Shown here: positions 1 through 9,948 of the stretch, in pieces
Layout: every line of letters starts with the position of its first letter
How positions within the stretch are numbered: the stretch's first letter is position 1
DNA from: Phymatolithon calcareum
Taxonomy: Eukaryota > Rhodophyta > Florideophyceae > Hapalidiales
Assembly (NCBI GenBank): GCA_977006965.1
Contig: OZ345384.1
Span: 806,001 to 870,000, forward strand
Length of the DNA: 64,000 nt
Reading direction: 5' to 3'
Notes under the pieces: model-generated
Database searches by the model: none
Told to the model about the DNA's origin: nothing
The model's input: the letters and a program-made list of their open reading frames with translations, nothing else
Translations under genes and position numbers: made by a program

Positions 1-341
1 AATGTTCAATATCTGACCATACGTCGAAGTCTTCTACTTTCAAATATTTGAAAAGTATAAGTTTTCACACAAGCTCCTAAAAAGTGTACATGCGTAGTAT
101 TCAAATGCATATTACACGGAGTCCCTAGCAAGAAAGTTAATATTTGAATATGAATTCCAGGTATCTTCACATGGCGCTTGTGCATTGCAGACGTCCTTCG
201 TCGTTTAGCATGATGGTAAATAGAAGGAAAATTGCAATCCGCTTGGGACAGGGACGAGCTGAAATCTTGCCATGCAATTGCAAATGGAATCGCTCAGTGC
301 GCTCGGATTCATCTTCTTCAATATCCATCACAGATCTTCCG

Positions 342-1216
342 CTATCGGACGTAGTCTTCGACGCACGTAGAGGGTTTACCGGGAAGAAAACGGGCGGTTG
401 CACCGAGTAAACTTCCCTCAGGTGAGGCGTTCGGAGAGGCGATCATTTCGATTTGGCGCATGAGTTTGCAGCCGGCTTCGAAGTCGCGACCGATTTCGCG
501 AGCGAGACGAGCAAGACCGTCGCTGCCCGACGCCACCGCAAGAGAGCTGGATGAACATGTAGGGCTGGCGAGTGTGCATCTTGCGCTTGCGGCTCCGATG
601 CCGGTCCCACCAGCGGATACAGAGAGCCAGGAAAGTAGAGTCCCTCTAAGTTCAGATAAATGATTCTAGGGGACCTTGACTTGCGCACCCTCGTTACGAG
701 ATTGTTCGACCTGAGCTCGCGCTTCTTCTAGCTTAGCTTAGGAAACAATGAGAGCAAGACATGTGTCTCGTTCTTTTTGGCGGGCGGCACCGGCAGCTTG
801 ACGGAGCTCGAGGGTACTGTTCCGAGGGTCACGATACTTGTTGTTTTTGTTCATCTGAGCGCGAAGATTTTCAGTTTCCGTCTTAACTTTGTAGGATACT
901 CGATTTCCACCTTGGCGGTCTCGAGGTCCATGCGAATGCCGAGAACTTCGCTGATGGAAGCGCCAGCTGATCTACTGCCAACGTCAGGTTCTTCGCGGGG
1001 TGATGTCGGGGTGTCGGCGACTGAGCTGGCAGTGGAGATAGAACCCGCGGAATTGAGTTTACTCTTTTGAAGTGCGGTATGGGCAGCCTCGAGCGCAGTG
1101 GAGCGCTCTGGAAGTCCCGCGAACTGAATAGACTGGGCCTTATACTTGCCACAAAAGTCAATGACCTCGTTTCCGGAAGCATCATTGGTGATTTTATTAT
1201 GTCTATTAACTTCCAG
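342..1216 (-). pseudogene. Decayed coding region, possibly coiled coil
   Basis: Protein-like sequence can be read on the minus strand in three successive frames. The first runs from about 1216 to 900 and contains EVIDFCGKYKAQ and SISEVLGIRMDLETAKVE. The second runs from about 900 to 738 and contains ENLRAQMNKNNKYRD, ending in a stop. The third runs from about 536 to 342 and contains AREIGRDFEAGCKLMRQIE. Composition is charged and helical, which suggests a coiled coil. I see no catalytic motif and do not recognise the family. The 5' end lies 20 bp from the MULE inserted at 1237, so the upstream part may have been cut off by it. A Gag-like protein of a retroelement is one possibility; there is no direct evidence for that. 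Confidence 0.4.
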
Positions 1217-1371
1217 CTAAAATTAAATTAAATTTTGGGGAATTTACTAAAATGACCACGTAGTTTGCCGTATTTACTAAAATGACCACCATGCATGGGC
1301 GTTGTTATGATAATAGCTTTGGTGTAATGCGCGGCAGCATAAAATTATGGGGTCCAGAAGTAACATCAGTT

Positions 1372-1514
1372 TATTGATCGGAGGGGGGCTGAGAGGGCCG
1401 CTGGGGCTCAACGGCTTCCTTGCAGGAGCGCTTATTATGGCCAGGTTTGTTACATTTCTTACACGTAACGGACCGGTCAGATGCAGAGCCAGCTATGAGA
1501 CGCCTTTTTTAGGC
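1372..1514 (-). pseudogene. MULE transposase C-terminal zinc knuckle
   Basis: The minus strand encodes VTCKKCNKPGHNKRSCKE at 1413-1470, a perfect C-x2-C-x4-H-x4-C knuckle, followed by a Pro/Gln-rich tail and a stop. CCHC knuckles close many MULE transposases. The piece lies inside the family-1 MULE and has the same orientation as the DNA-binding domain at 1597-2193, so both belonged to one protein. Confidence 0.65.
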
Positions 1515-1596
1515 CTTCCTGGTGGGCGCCTAGTCACCGAAGGAAGATCGGCATGCTCTGGAAGTGCACCACTTAGATCCGGTAGGGGTGGAATAA

Positions 1597-2193
1597 CTAT
1601 TTCTCCTTGATAAATCTTGAAAAATATGGATTTTTGATACCAGCTTCCAACAAATTCCCCCAACGGCAGCGAGGATTCTGGGAGGAAACGACGAACGTAT
1701 AGAATGGACGCACAGGCATGAATGCACTAATTTGTCCTTGAACAATCTCGGCCACCCAATTGAAACCGTGAGGACTGCGGTTTGGGACGATTCCGATCGC
1801 GCAACTGTGATCTGGCTTCCATACCTTCACCTCGAACGATCCGTTTTCGCTGCCCGTGGCATGGAGCCGAAAGCCTCAATTTCGGTTGTAAACGGCCTGT
1901 CCATTGTCGAAGACGGTAGCTTGAATCGGATGGTGTACCGAAAAATCGATATCGGCAAGATCGCCGAGCGGCTTTATTGGGACAAAACTGTGGAAATGTG
2001 GGACATGGCGATCTTCGAACAAATTGTTCCGTTTCCTGCTAGGGCTGATCCGTTTTACAAACCGAAATAACTGTAAGATCAAGACATTTGCACCTGGGCA
2101 TGTATCGGTCTCAACGGACCTGAGTGATGAAACGTTTGCGGGATGCTGACAGAAAAGTACAGGATCATAACTACACCCATGCATTGTGGTCAT
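1597..2193 (-). pseudogene. MULE transposase N-terminal DNA-binding domain, broken
   Basis: One frame on the minus strand is open from about 2193 to 1597 except for a single TGA near 1878. After that stop it reads GFRLHATGSENGSFEVKVW, then a KPDHSC stretch, then FNWVAEIVQGQISAF. This spacing (aromatic-R-x-A, a variable loop, F-x-V-K-x-W, H-x-C, then W-V-A with a helix) is that of the DNA-binding domain at the start of MuDR-type transposases. Codons for a catalytic DDE domain are not found before the zinc knuckle at 1372-1514. Opposite-strand frames over the same bases look like shadows. Confidence 0.6.
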
Positions 2194-2290
2194 TTTAGTA
2201 AATACGGCAAACTACGTGGTCATTTTAGTAAATTCCCCTTAAATTTATATTGAAAACGAAAGTTATGGTACTGCGCGAGCGAACGAGCCC

Positions 2291-2785
2291 AATATGGGAG
2301 AATGTTCAGAACTAGATGTGGTTATGTCATTTTTCAGAAATGAAATTTAGGGCACATTTTCAAAAAAAAATTTAAAAAATTAGCATAAACTACACTTATA
2401 CAAAATCGTCACGTAAAAGTACTGGGAAGATTTGTTTTTAATTTTTCTCAACTGTGTAGAAGTTATTTTGGAAAATAAATTTAAATTTTGGATTCCTTAC
2501 ACATGTTTTGTATCATACTGCTTCCAGAAATCCAAAAAACATATGATAACAGAAATGTAAGCAATTTGTATTTTTCATTTTTCCCGCCGCTAGAAGCAGG
2601 TTCAGAATTGAACGATGAAAACCCTAGATGCGTTCAAAATAAAATTAAAATAGCTTACCATGCGACATTTTAACCAATAAGCAGCCGTACGTAAAGAGCA
2701 GCTAATGGAGATTCTAGAGATGTAAAAATATCGAAAAGTCAAAAAATGACATAACCACATCTAGTTCTGAACACTCTCCCATATT
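2291..2785. mobile_element. MITE-like element with 43-bp inverted repeats
   Basis: AATATGGGAGAATGTTCAGA at 2291 continues into AACTAGATGTGGTTATGTCA, and both are found inverted at 2742-2785 with about two differences. The interior is AT-rich, about 400 bp, and has no coding signal. No target duplication is obvious, so the element class is undecided. Confidence 0.7.
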
Positions 2786-3152
2786 TGCAATAGTAAAAAT
2801 CTATGACACATTATTGGTTAAAACTAATTTCACTCATTTTCCGACTTATCCTTTCTCGCTAAGTTTTTTCTTCACCTACTAACAGTTGATGATTCTCACG
2901 TGCACATAAGTCGGATACTGAATGTATTGATATTATCGTGTTCAAAGATATAATTCGAGTAGAGGAAAGAGAGAGGATAAACTAAAGTTTTTCAGATATC
3001 CACGTCATTGATGAATTTGAAGGCTTTCGACATATCAGTTTTTCACAAGCATTATTTTCCTTCACTGAGATCGTTCAACATGTTTTCAATCAAGATTTCG
3101 CGTAAAAGCATATGTACTATTTTACCCTAGTGCCTGCATTACCATCCAGGCA
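2786..3152. other. AT-rich intergenic sequence
   Basis: No frame with protein-like composition, RNA structure or repeat was found here. It separates the MITE from the Harbinger-type pseudogene. Confidence 0.5.
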
Positions 3153-4076
3153 TTAGAGCTTAAAAAGTCCTTCACCAGTTTCGAATGCAATCTGCGTTAG
3201 GTTAGCGACCGCAAAGAAGTAAGATTTGTGGGAATCCAAGCTATGCCTGATCTTGTGATTCAAAATAAAAAATTGTTTCAACCTTCTATTAGCCGTCTCA
3301 TGCCGGGAGCGAACTGCCTTTGCAATTGTATTATCTTCAAAAATCGTGATGCCGTCTAGGACGCATTTTTCATCGGTGTAGACCTTGTCGGCAATCACGA
3401 CCTCACCATCATCCAGCATGTGTTTCAGGCGCTGGCGGAAATTTTTGACATCCGGATAGCCTCCGCATGGGAATCGCCCGTGTGCTCATACTATGTCTCC
3501 TTTTTCAATTGATATTGCAACCTCGTATCGTAATCCCGGAGAGTTCAGCTTGTGCGACCACCATTTGGAGTCGAAAGGAGAGGGCTCGTAAATTTGATAG
3601 TCAGTGCCGTCCACAGAGACCCTACAATATTTGCCATCTGCCTCCACAGGGTAAGAGGCAGAAAGAAGACGTGCGTCCAGAACACCTAGAATGAGTTAGC
3701 AAGCTTCGGTTCGATGTAAAAACAAAAGAAATATAGTCATTGTACTTACAATTCCCATTTCGCTAATAGCTTGTACAAATCTGCAAATCCAAACTCGGAA
3801 TGTTTTCTCATCGACTTGGCAAATTGCAGAATTTAAGGTTTCCGTGGCCTACACTTTTAAAAATAAAAGTGTCCAAAGGAAATGACTAGGCTCGGATTTC
3901 TCTGGTCGCGAATCGCCAAGGCGATCCCAAGCTATTGCGCATGCGGTGGGAGAAATCCCAAACATCGAGCGAAACCTGCGCTTGCTTAAAACGATGTGCA
4001 TACGGGGAGCTCTCCGTATCATGCGGTGCCCTTGGCTCTCGAACGTCGCTGCAGGGACAGCAGGAAGAAAACCCAT
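3153..4076 (-). pseudogene. Harbinger/IS5-like DDE transposase (DDE_Tnp_4 type)
   Basis: Read on the minus strand, the N-terminal part contains FRSMFGISPTACAIAWDRL and HFLWTLLFLKV, then VDEKTFRVWICRFVQAI. A 64-bp intron (3686-3749, GTAAGT donor, CATTCTAG acceptor) follows. The next exon carries the first catalytic Asp in SVDGTDYQIYEP with SKWWSHKLNSPGLRYEV, and the second in EVVIADKVYTDEKC. The last block reads RSRHETANRRLKQF, then IRHSLDSHKSYFFAVANLTQ and FETGEGLF, the usual third-carboxylate and tail region. Order and spacing match full-length family members. It is inactive: TAG follows LKV, TGA replaces the Trp expected after GDIV, and the reading frame slips at the intron. No matching terminal inverted repeats were found. 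Confidence 0.8.
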
Positions 4077-4425
4077 GATTCAGTGTTGAGCGCCCCCATG
4101 AGCTGTGATGGTTGAATCATCGCCAGGAGACCAAGAAAATACTATGACAAGTTTTATTTTTTGCGAAAAATTATTGATTCGAAAGATCAATCTTCGATTC
4201 GCACACAGTAGCGCACTATATCTGAGAAAACTTCTCGAAAATCGGTTTTACCGCATCTCCCAGGGGGGAGGGTTGCTGAATAGTGCCAAATTTATTAGTG
4301 CTACGTCCCTAATAGTGCTACCCCTTACGCGTTGGCACAGTTATCATATGCTTCAGCTTCCCGCCAGTTTTCTCAGCTGGTGACCATGATGACGAACAAA
4401 AAGGGTACACGAAAAGTCATGCTGT

Positions 4426-4955
4426 TTGCCACTTGCGAAAAGCGCGAGTGTTCGCTCCGTTTATGAACGCATGAGAAACTCTATGCGTGACCAAGACACA
4501 AAACCTGTCTTGGAAATGCTGCAAAAACTGCCCATTAATGTGAATGAAGATGGTGCACTCATTTATGAAGTGGACAAGGATGTACGCGAGGATGACGTGG
4601 AAAAATGGCTGCAGATTGAGGACGATAGCGAAGTTGCAGAAGCGCTGCTCACGGACATTGCGAACGAAATTAACGAAACTGAGTTCAACAGTTTTCGTGT
4701 AGCCTCATGTCCGAAAAAGTCATCTACGGTCAATCCTTGATAACTGGATGCCCAATGTGGAAAGTTCTGATATCTAGATACCAAGGACATTCTGGATTCG
4801 AATCTGTATGATAGCTCAAATGTTACACGTTTACGACTGAAAGCGGGAGATGCAGTCGACATGGCTAACATATTATCCATTTCCGGCAATTTGGCGGTCA
4901 TATGCGCCCTGCTGAAGGATATATTGGGAGCTAGGCCCAGAAACCAATGTTAGAA
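4426..4955 (+). pseudogene. Unrecognised acidic protein fragment, frameshifted
   Basis: The open frame 4426-4740 is acidic, with DKDVREDDVEKWLQIEDDSE and ALLTDIANEINETEFNS. A second coding-like stretch follows in another frame at about 4793-4955 and contains LRLKAGDAVDMANILSISGN and LAVICALLKDIL, so a frameshift probably separates two parts of one protein. The pattern 'DVE-x-WL ... LLTDIANEI' recalls the C-terminal tail of pogo/Tigger-type transposases, but no catalytic residues are present and I would not assign it. Confidence 0.35.
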
Positions 4956-5516
4956 ATTGAGCAACCTTGTTCGCCGCTCGGAAAGGCGCCCACGTGTTGA
5001 ATGTGCTCTGTGAAACCGACTCAAAAACGTTTACAAGTTCATGCATGTACCCTGGCTCAGGAATTGGCGATATCCGGATAATTTTCTAAGAATCTTAAAT
5101 TTTAGATACATTTGTGATGATACTGTATTAGTGGAGGTCTCATGTATTTAGAAAACCGAGGATGTTCAAAGTTCCAATATGCAGTTAACGAGGTCCAACT
5201 CTATGCGGAATCGACTTCCGAATTTTAATTCAAAAATTATTTTTTAAATCAATCGAAAGGGAACATTTTTTAGGCATAGACCCTGTAAACCAGGGCCTGT
5301 CCAGTTTTCGTTTTCGCTCCACAAGCCTCCAAAGAAGTCTTAAATCACTTTTTCGTAGTACTCCGAAAAAAGACAAACAACTTGAAGCAGTCGTTTTGCG
5401 AAGAATATTGTTCGAAAATCATGTATCGTACCCAAGGATTACGAAAGTAAAAATGTAATGTGGAACCTGAATTGTCGGGTCCTCTTTTCGATAGTGCAAG
5501 GTGCCCACCATGCACT
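4956..5516. other. No recognisable gene
   Basis: AT-rich sequence with short frames only. No motif, repeat or RNA gene was recognised. Confidence 0.4.
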
Positions 5517-5572
5517 GAATGCTGTATAACTTTCTCAAAACACATGTGCTTTGAGAAAGGCACACAGCATTC
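5517..5572. repeat. Two-part inverted repeat (hairpin)
   Basis: GAATGCTGT at 5517-5525 pairs with ACAGCATTC at 5564-5572. Inside it CTTTCTCAAA at 5530-5539 pairs with TTTGAGAAAG at 5550-5559. The two stems are separated by short bulges and capped by a 10-base loop. Function unknown. Confidence 0.6.
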
Positions 5573-5852
5573 GATACTAAACAGTTCCGTAATATGTATC
5601 ATAATGGTGTTATATGAATTTTTCGTACTCTCAGGTTACTCGTCTTTCCGGCGAAAGGCATGTCTTCATCGCTCTCTCCAGCTCCAACGATTACAGAAAG
5701 CGGAAAAGCAACGCGTTAAGTTATCAAGCTCGGCCTCTGCTCTCCAACGAACCGAAAAGTTTTGCGATCGGCCAATGTTTTACAAAATTCATGCCTTTCG
5801 GAACCCTTCGAAAGTTAGTTTTTCGGGCCCACTCTTAGGCGACGGGGGTGTT

Positions 5853-6230
5853 TAAGAGGAAATTACAAAAAACCACGAAGCACCCGTCGTGTCATGACTG
5901 TGCTCCGTTCTGTCAGCATTGGGCAAGTGGGGCGGCTGATTTTTGCTGCGTCAGAAAGCAACTTTTTCGATTTATAAAATGAAATCTAAGAGGGCCGTTA
6001 GGGCTGGACAACTTCCTTACACGACCGCATAGTACGTGTAACATTGTTGGATGACTGAAGAATACGCTTAGACGCGAAGAAAGCGTCGACAATAATTTGT
6101 GTTAGATCTTCCATCGTCGAAATATTGCGGGACTGTTGGCATTATTCGCGAAAAGCGATGGCAGAGGGAGCATGAGTCGCTTTAATGCATTTTAGTGCAC
6201 AAAGCAACCATTCATGGAGCAAGCCATTTC
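5853..6230 (-). mobile_element. Decayed MULE family-1 fragment
   Basis: The left edge GAGGAAATTACAAAAAACCAC resembles the family-1 terminus. Sequence at 5985-6070 (AAGAGGGCCGTTAGGG and CTTCCTTACACGACCG) aligns with the zinc-knuckle region of the copy at 1237-2238. It stops at the next MULE (6231). A family-1-like right end occurs at 9287-9318, so this copy may once have spanned 5853-9318 and been split by later insertions. That link is inference. Confidence 0.45.
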
Positions 6231-7464
6231 GAGGAAATTCGCTAAATGGTCACCAAAAGTGGTAAAAATACGCTAAATAACCACACCTAGCAAAATATAC
6301 TTTCAAACTCACCCCTAACCGAACCTACTACTAATCCGTTTCTCAGAGCACTCTATGCGACAGTGAAAATTATTGTGTAAGCTATTCTCTCTGGTTTAGC
6401 TCCTCGTCGCAACTATTTATAGCATCTCTGTCATCGAAGGCGGTGAGGTCGATAATCATGGACTGAGCCGCTTTGTCGATGTGCTTTCGCTTCGCCTCGA
6501 CAAGGTTGTGGATGTTGGGCCTACCGCATGTCTGTGAGAATTGACCGGTGTCTCCACACGAGGAGCAGTGACGGGCCCTCATTTCGGACGGCAAGTAGGG
6601 CTTCTTGCGCTTGCGGCCCGGGGTAGCGACAAGTTCAAACGGCACCAAATCTTCCAGTGATTGCAACACGCGCGATGCTGCCCTCGTGTTTCTCGGCCCA
6701 TGTTCGCAACAGCCAAGCGTCTCCGAATCAGTGCTTGTTCCACGGGTCGAACGCGATCCGATCCTGCGACAAGCGACTCAGCGCAGTACTCTGATTTGCG
6801 CCAGATGGTGGACATTTGTTCTCAGCTTGAAAGGCACTATGGTGTGCGCGTGTGTGCGCTTTAAGACTAAACCGCTTTGTTTGCGGACCATTTCCGTCAG
6901 CTGCGCTGCATTTCCACTGACTCGGCCTCTTGTGGCAACAAAGTCCGTCAACACGGGCCACCGCCGCGCCAGTAGCTGCGTTTTGAACTGGCGCTCTCTT
7001 GAGTGGCCTCCAAGGCAGCTGTATCCGATTAACTTGATCGTGACACTGCCAACACTCGGCAGCGCTCTGATGTTCACGCGGAAGGTTCAAGATGTGCGCT
7101 GGCTGCGGATGAGTGTCAGGCGCTGCTTACGGCGCCTCGCCACGTGGTGCCTTCCCGATTGCCGTGTTGTCGGAGATCACGACGTTAAAAACATCGTCGA
7201 AGCTTGATCCAACGCAGTTTCCCACCTGTAGCACGAGCTCCTTCTTGCCCATGGATTCAGAGTCTATAGCGTGGGAGCGTTGTTCATTCAGCTTGTCAGA
7301 CGAATTCCAGGATGTGCACAAAAGTTGGATCAAGGGGACGTAGCAGCTAGTTCCCTTTTTCCCTCCAAAAACGCAACTGTCAGGCCTGCACGTAGCGGAT
7401 GAGTAGTAGTTTTGGTTTGGGTGGGGTTTTTACTATTTTTGGTGGCTATTTAGCGAATTTCCTC
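6231..7464 (-). mobile_element. MULE-like DNA transposon, family 2, copy A
   Basis: The ends are inverted repeats: GAGGAAATTCGCTAAATGGT at 6231, and its counterpart ending GCTATTTAGCGAATTTCCTC at 7464, with similarity continuing for about 55 bp. The element encodes a zinc-knuckle protein on the minus strand. A second copy lies at 12102-14816, and the two help to define each other's limits. No clear target duplication is visible for this copy. Confidence 0.75.
6382..6669 (-). pseudogene. MULE family-2 C-terminal zinc-knuckle protein
   Basis: This 95-codon frame contains GRKRKKPYLPSEMRARHCSS, then a C-x2-C-x4-Q-x4-C knuckle. The His expected at the third ligand is Gln here, while copy B keeps His but has lost a Cys (CSSFGNTGHFSQRC), so the ancestor was a proper CCHC knuckle. 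A tail with EAKRKHIDKAAQSMIIDLTA and an acidic end follows. Upstream parts on the minus strand to about 7340 are broken into several frames. I place it in the MULE transposase C-terminus because of the knuckle and the 9-bp target duplication of copy B. Confidence 0.55.
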
Positions 7465-8199
7465 AAAATATTTCATATAAAAGATGAGAAAACAAGGAAG
7501 TAACAAACATTTTCGGGCAATGTGCAGTTACCGCACTGTTGCGTAGAAGAAACCTGGTATCTGTAAGCAAGGCTGTCGCGGGTGTCATACTTGTCAATCA
7601 AGCGGTTAACGGTCATTCGAATCATGGAACTGTTGGAATTGCTCTCGTACGGACTTTGGTTGCGAACCGTGATTCCCCGCGCTTGCTGTCGCGACAATTT
7701 ACTCGTGGCGTCTGTGCAAGTGGCATACGCGAGGTGGCGTGTGGGCAGCCGCGGTATGCGGGAATGACGGCTTGGGATGCGCAAGGCGGACGGATACAGT
7801 GAATTGGGCGTGGTGGTCTGAGGAGCATTGAGCGCAGATATGGAAAATCTTGCAAGAGGCGGTGCTCGCGCTGACGGCAGTGGCGCGATGGCGACGTGAG
7901 TTTCACGGTCGTTTACAAGAGTAATTAAAGGGCGGCGCGCGTGTCGACTGCGTCCGCCAGTGGCCCTGAATTGGGTTACCGGAAGGGGATTTCCGGTTGG
8001 TGTTTCCGTTGCGCACGAGATGTTTTGAGCACATGTTTTCGCTCTAGTGCGGTCGCTGTGCGCTCACGCGACCGCTGCCATACCTCTGAAGGATGCCGGG
8101 GCAGTTCCCCGCGTGTCGTGGGTGTGGAGTACTTAAGCTCGGACCATGGACGGGCTAGAAGAAGGAAGGGGGACCGAGAGTTGTTGGTTCTACAGCTGT
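7465..8199 (-). pseudogene. Pro/Ser-rich decayed coding stretch
   Basis: On the minus strand from about 7906 to 7473 the frames give a Pro/Ala-rich segment, then MTVNRLIDKYDTRDSLAYRY and STQQCGNCTLPENVCY. Gag proteins of retroelements often have such low-complexity N-termini, but there is no diagnostic motif and no LTR could be shown. Weak call. Confidence 0.25.
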
Positions 8200-8300
8200 T
8201 CTATCGATCTGCGTTGGTCGGTTGCTGTTGTTGTGTTATCGATCTGTGTTGATCGGTTGTTGTTGTGAAGTTGTATCGGGCTGCTCGATCGGATGGTGAA
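8195..8300. repeat. Degenerate tandem repeat, about 33-bp unit
   Basis: ATCGATCTGCGTTGGTCGGT is followed 34 bp later by ATCGATCTGTGTTGATCGGT, and a third partial copy (GGGCTGCTCGATCGG) follows. The units share runs of GTT. No coding interpretation. Confidence 0.5.
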
Positions 8301-8471
8301 GCTGTTACGTTACGGTAAACTCGCGTCTGTTGTTCGGGGTTGGGCTGGTGCCCTGTTGCTGTTGCTGTAAGGCGCTCGCGCTGGTACGCGCGACAGCACC
8401 TTATTTATCTGCATCATAAATTGGCACAAGGTGTGTACGGACCTACAACTTGGACCGTGGACGGAGAGCTG

Positions 8472-9280
8472 GAGGATGCGGGAAACTTCGAAAGTAGGGC
8501 GTTTTGACATTATCATTGCATTTTAACACTGTTAAATATTTGCCACTAAATATGCATTAAATTGAAGGCACGAGATATTAAAAACCTAAAGAAATTTTGG
8601 CCGGTACCATATAGATGCATACATTTGAAAGAACATATATTTGTCATATATTCGAAAAAACTAGAAAATTATTCGTTTTTTCAGAAAAACATATACATGC
8701 CGCATGTGAGATATTAAAGTGGCGAATATCCCGCCACCAAGTCGCAAGCGTTCAAGTTCGGCCGAATTCTTTGACGCCGGCTATGCAATCTACTTGATGG
8801 AACAAGAAATATTCCGTCATTAAATCGTGAAGAGCAGAAATATGGCGCTCAAGTTCTCGAATATTCGCCAATTTCGCCATACATATGAAATCTGTTGTCT
8901 ATCCAGTTCGCAAGAAATCATGAACTACATCCTATTCTTTGCTTGAAGTCATTCTATCTTTACTCCTCTGTTGGGTTTTTTGAATGAGTTGGAATTATGT
9001 ATAGAAGAAGGAAAAATTCGGCATATAGAGAAGTAAGCATCGTCGAATATTTGTCATGCGAATATATACGAAAACATTCGAAATTTTCCAACATATAACA
9101 AATATATGTTCTTTCAAATGTATGCATCTATATGGTAATGGCCAAAATTTCTTTCGGTTTTTAAAATGTCGTACCGTCAATTTAATGCATATTTAGTGGC
9201 AAATATTTAACAGTGTTACAATGCAAAGATAGTTTCAAAACGTACTAAATTCAAAGTTTCCCGCAACCTCCTGACAGAAG
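8472..9280. mobile_element. Non-coding element with long (about 200 bp) inverted repeats
   Basis: GGAGGATGCGGGAAACTT at 8472 is mirrored by AAGTTTCCCGCAACCTCC ending near 9280. Similarity continues inward through AACACTGTTAAATATTTGCC, TATGCATTAAATTGA, and a shared block containing ATAGATGCATACATTTGAAA. The unique centre is only about 400 bp, AT-rich and non-coding. Long-TIR MITE or foldback element; no target duplication identified. Confidence 0.75.
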
Positions 9281-9401
9281 TGACCACAGGGGCCTCGTGG
9301 TCACTTTAGTAATTTCCTTAAGTGTTTATTGTAGTGCCCGGTATCAATACCCCTTTCTTAGAGAAAATTGACAACTATTTCACACTCTCTACGCGTTCTT
9401 A

Positions 9402-9698
9402 TTATTACCGTCCCCAATTTTTGAAATCGTAATAGACTGTGTCGCATCTCTGCTTGACGGGCCCAAGTATTGGCAGCTGGCGGAACACTTCCGGTGCAAG
9501 CTGATCACAGCAGAGTTAAAGAAGCTTTGCGATGTAGTTGTGAGACTCGTTGCCGACAACGCTCGAGAGCCCTCGCGTCGCATGGTAGACGAAATCATGC
9601 TGAAGCATCAAGCCAGCCCATACGTCAATGATCAGAAATTTGCCCTTTTTTGTATTAGTCCAACAATTTGTTGCGGTCGAGGGAGAGCTCGACCATAA
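9402..9698 (+). CDS. Unrecognised coding fragment
   Basis: A plus-strand frame from about 9402 to the TAA at 9696 has strongly protein-like composition: EIVIDCVASLLDGPKYWQLA, LKKLCDVVVRLVADNAREPS, MVDEIMLKHQASPYVNDQKF. It lacks a good start codon, so it may be an exon. Its last third overlaps the 3' part of the LINE that begins near 9640 on the other strand, so the end of the original protein was probably lost there. No family recognised. Confidence 0.4.
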   Translation, partial: LLPSPIFEIVIDCVASLLDGPKYWQLAEHFRCKLITAELKKLCDVVVRLVADNAREPSRRMVDEIMLKHQASPYVNDQKFALFCISPTICCGRGRARP

Positions 9699-9948
9699 CA
9701 GCGTATTATCAATTGTTCTACAGTTTCCTTACGACCATGCGGGGCACATCGTGCACATTGAATCATAGAATACCCTTTCATCCCCGTTATTTATGTGGCG
9801 AGCGCTGCAACCATCACTGAGCAATTCTAATAACGTTTATGGAAGGCGCTCAGATCTTCCGGGTTCGTTGGGAAGATCACTGGCTATTTTACGGTCACCG
9901 GTCGAATCCAAGGCTTCGTGTCCTCGAACAGTCTCGCTGCTGATTGCG

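Larger units (their letters stand above)
1237..2238 (-). mobile_element. MULE-like DNA transposon, family 1, non-autonomous copy
   Basis: The ends are inverted repeats of about 66 bp starting GGGGAATTTACTAAAATGAC, and the first 53 bp are identical at both ends. Each end holds two copies of the motif TTTACTAAAATGACCAC. The flanks are TTAAATTTT on the left and TTAAATTTA on the right, a 9-bp target duplication with one mismatch, as is typical of Mutator-like elements. Inside, the minus strand encodes a MuDR-type DNA-binding domain and, further downstream, a CCHC zinc knuckle. The DDE catalytic core between them is missing, so this is an internally deleted copy. Confidence 0.85.

Noticed and set aside
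1732-2070. 112-codon plus-strand frame
   Set aside because: The opposite strand carries a MuDR DNA-binding domain over the same bases, in phase with the zinc knuckle.
4260-4330. Terminal repeat of the Harbinger-type element
   Set aside because: GGGGGAGGGTTGCTGAATAG has no inverted partner near 3.1 kb.
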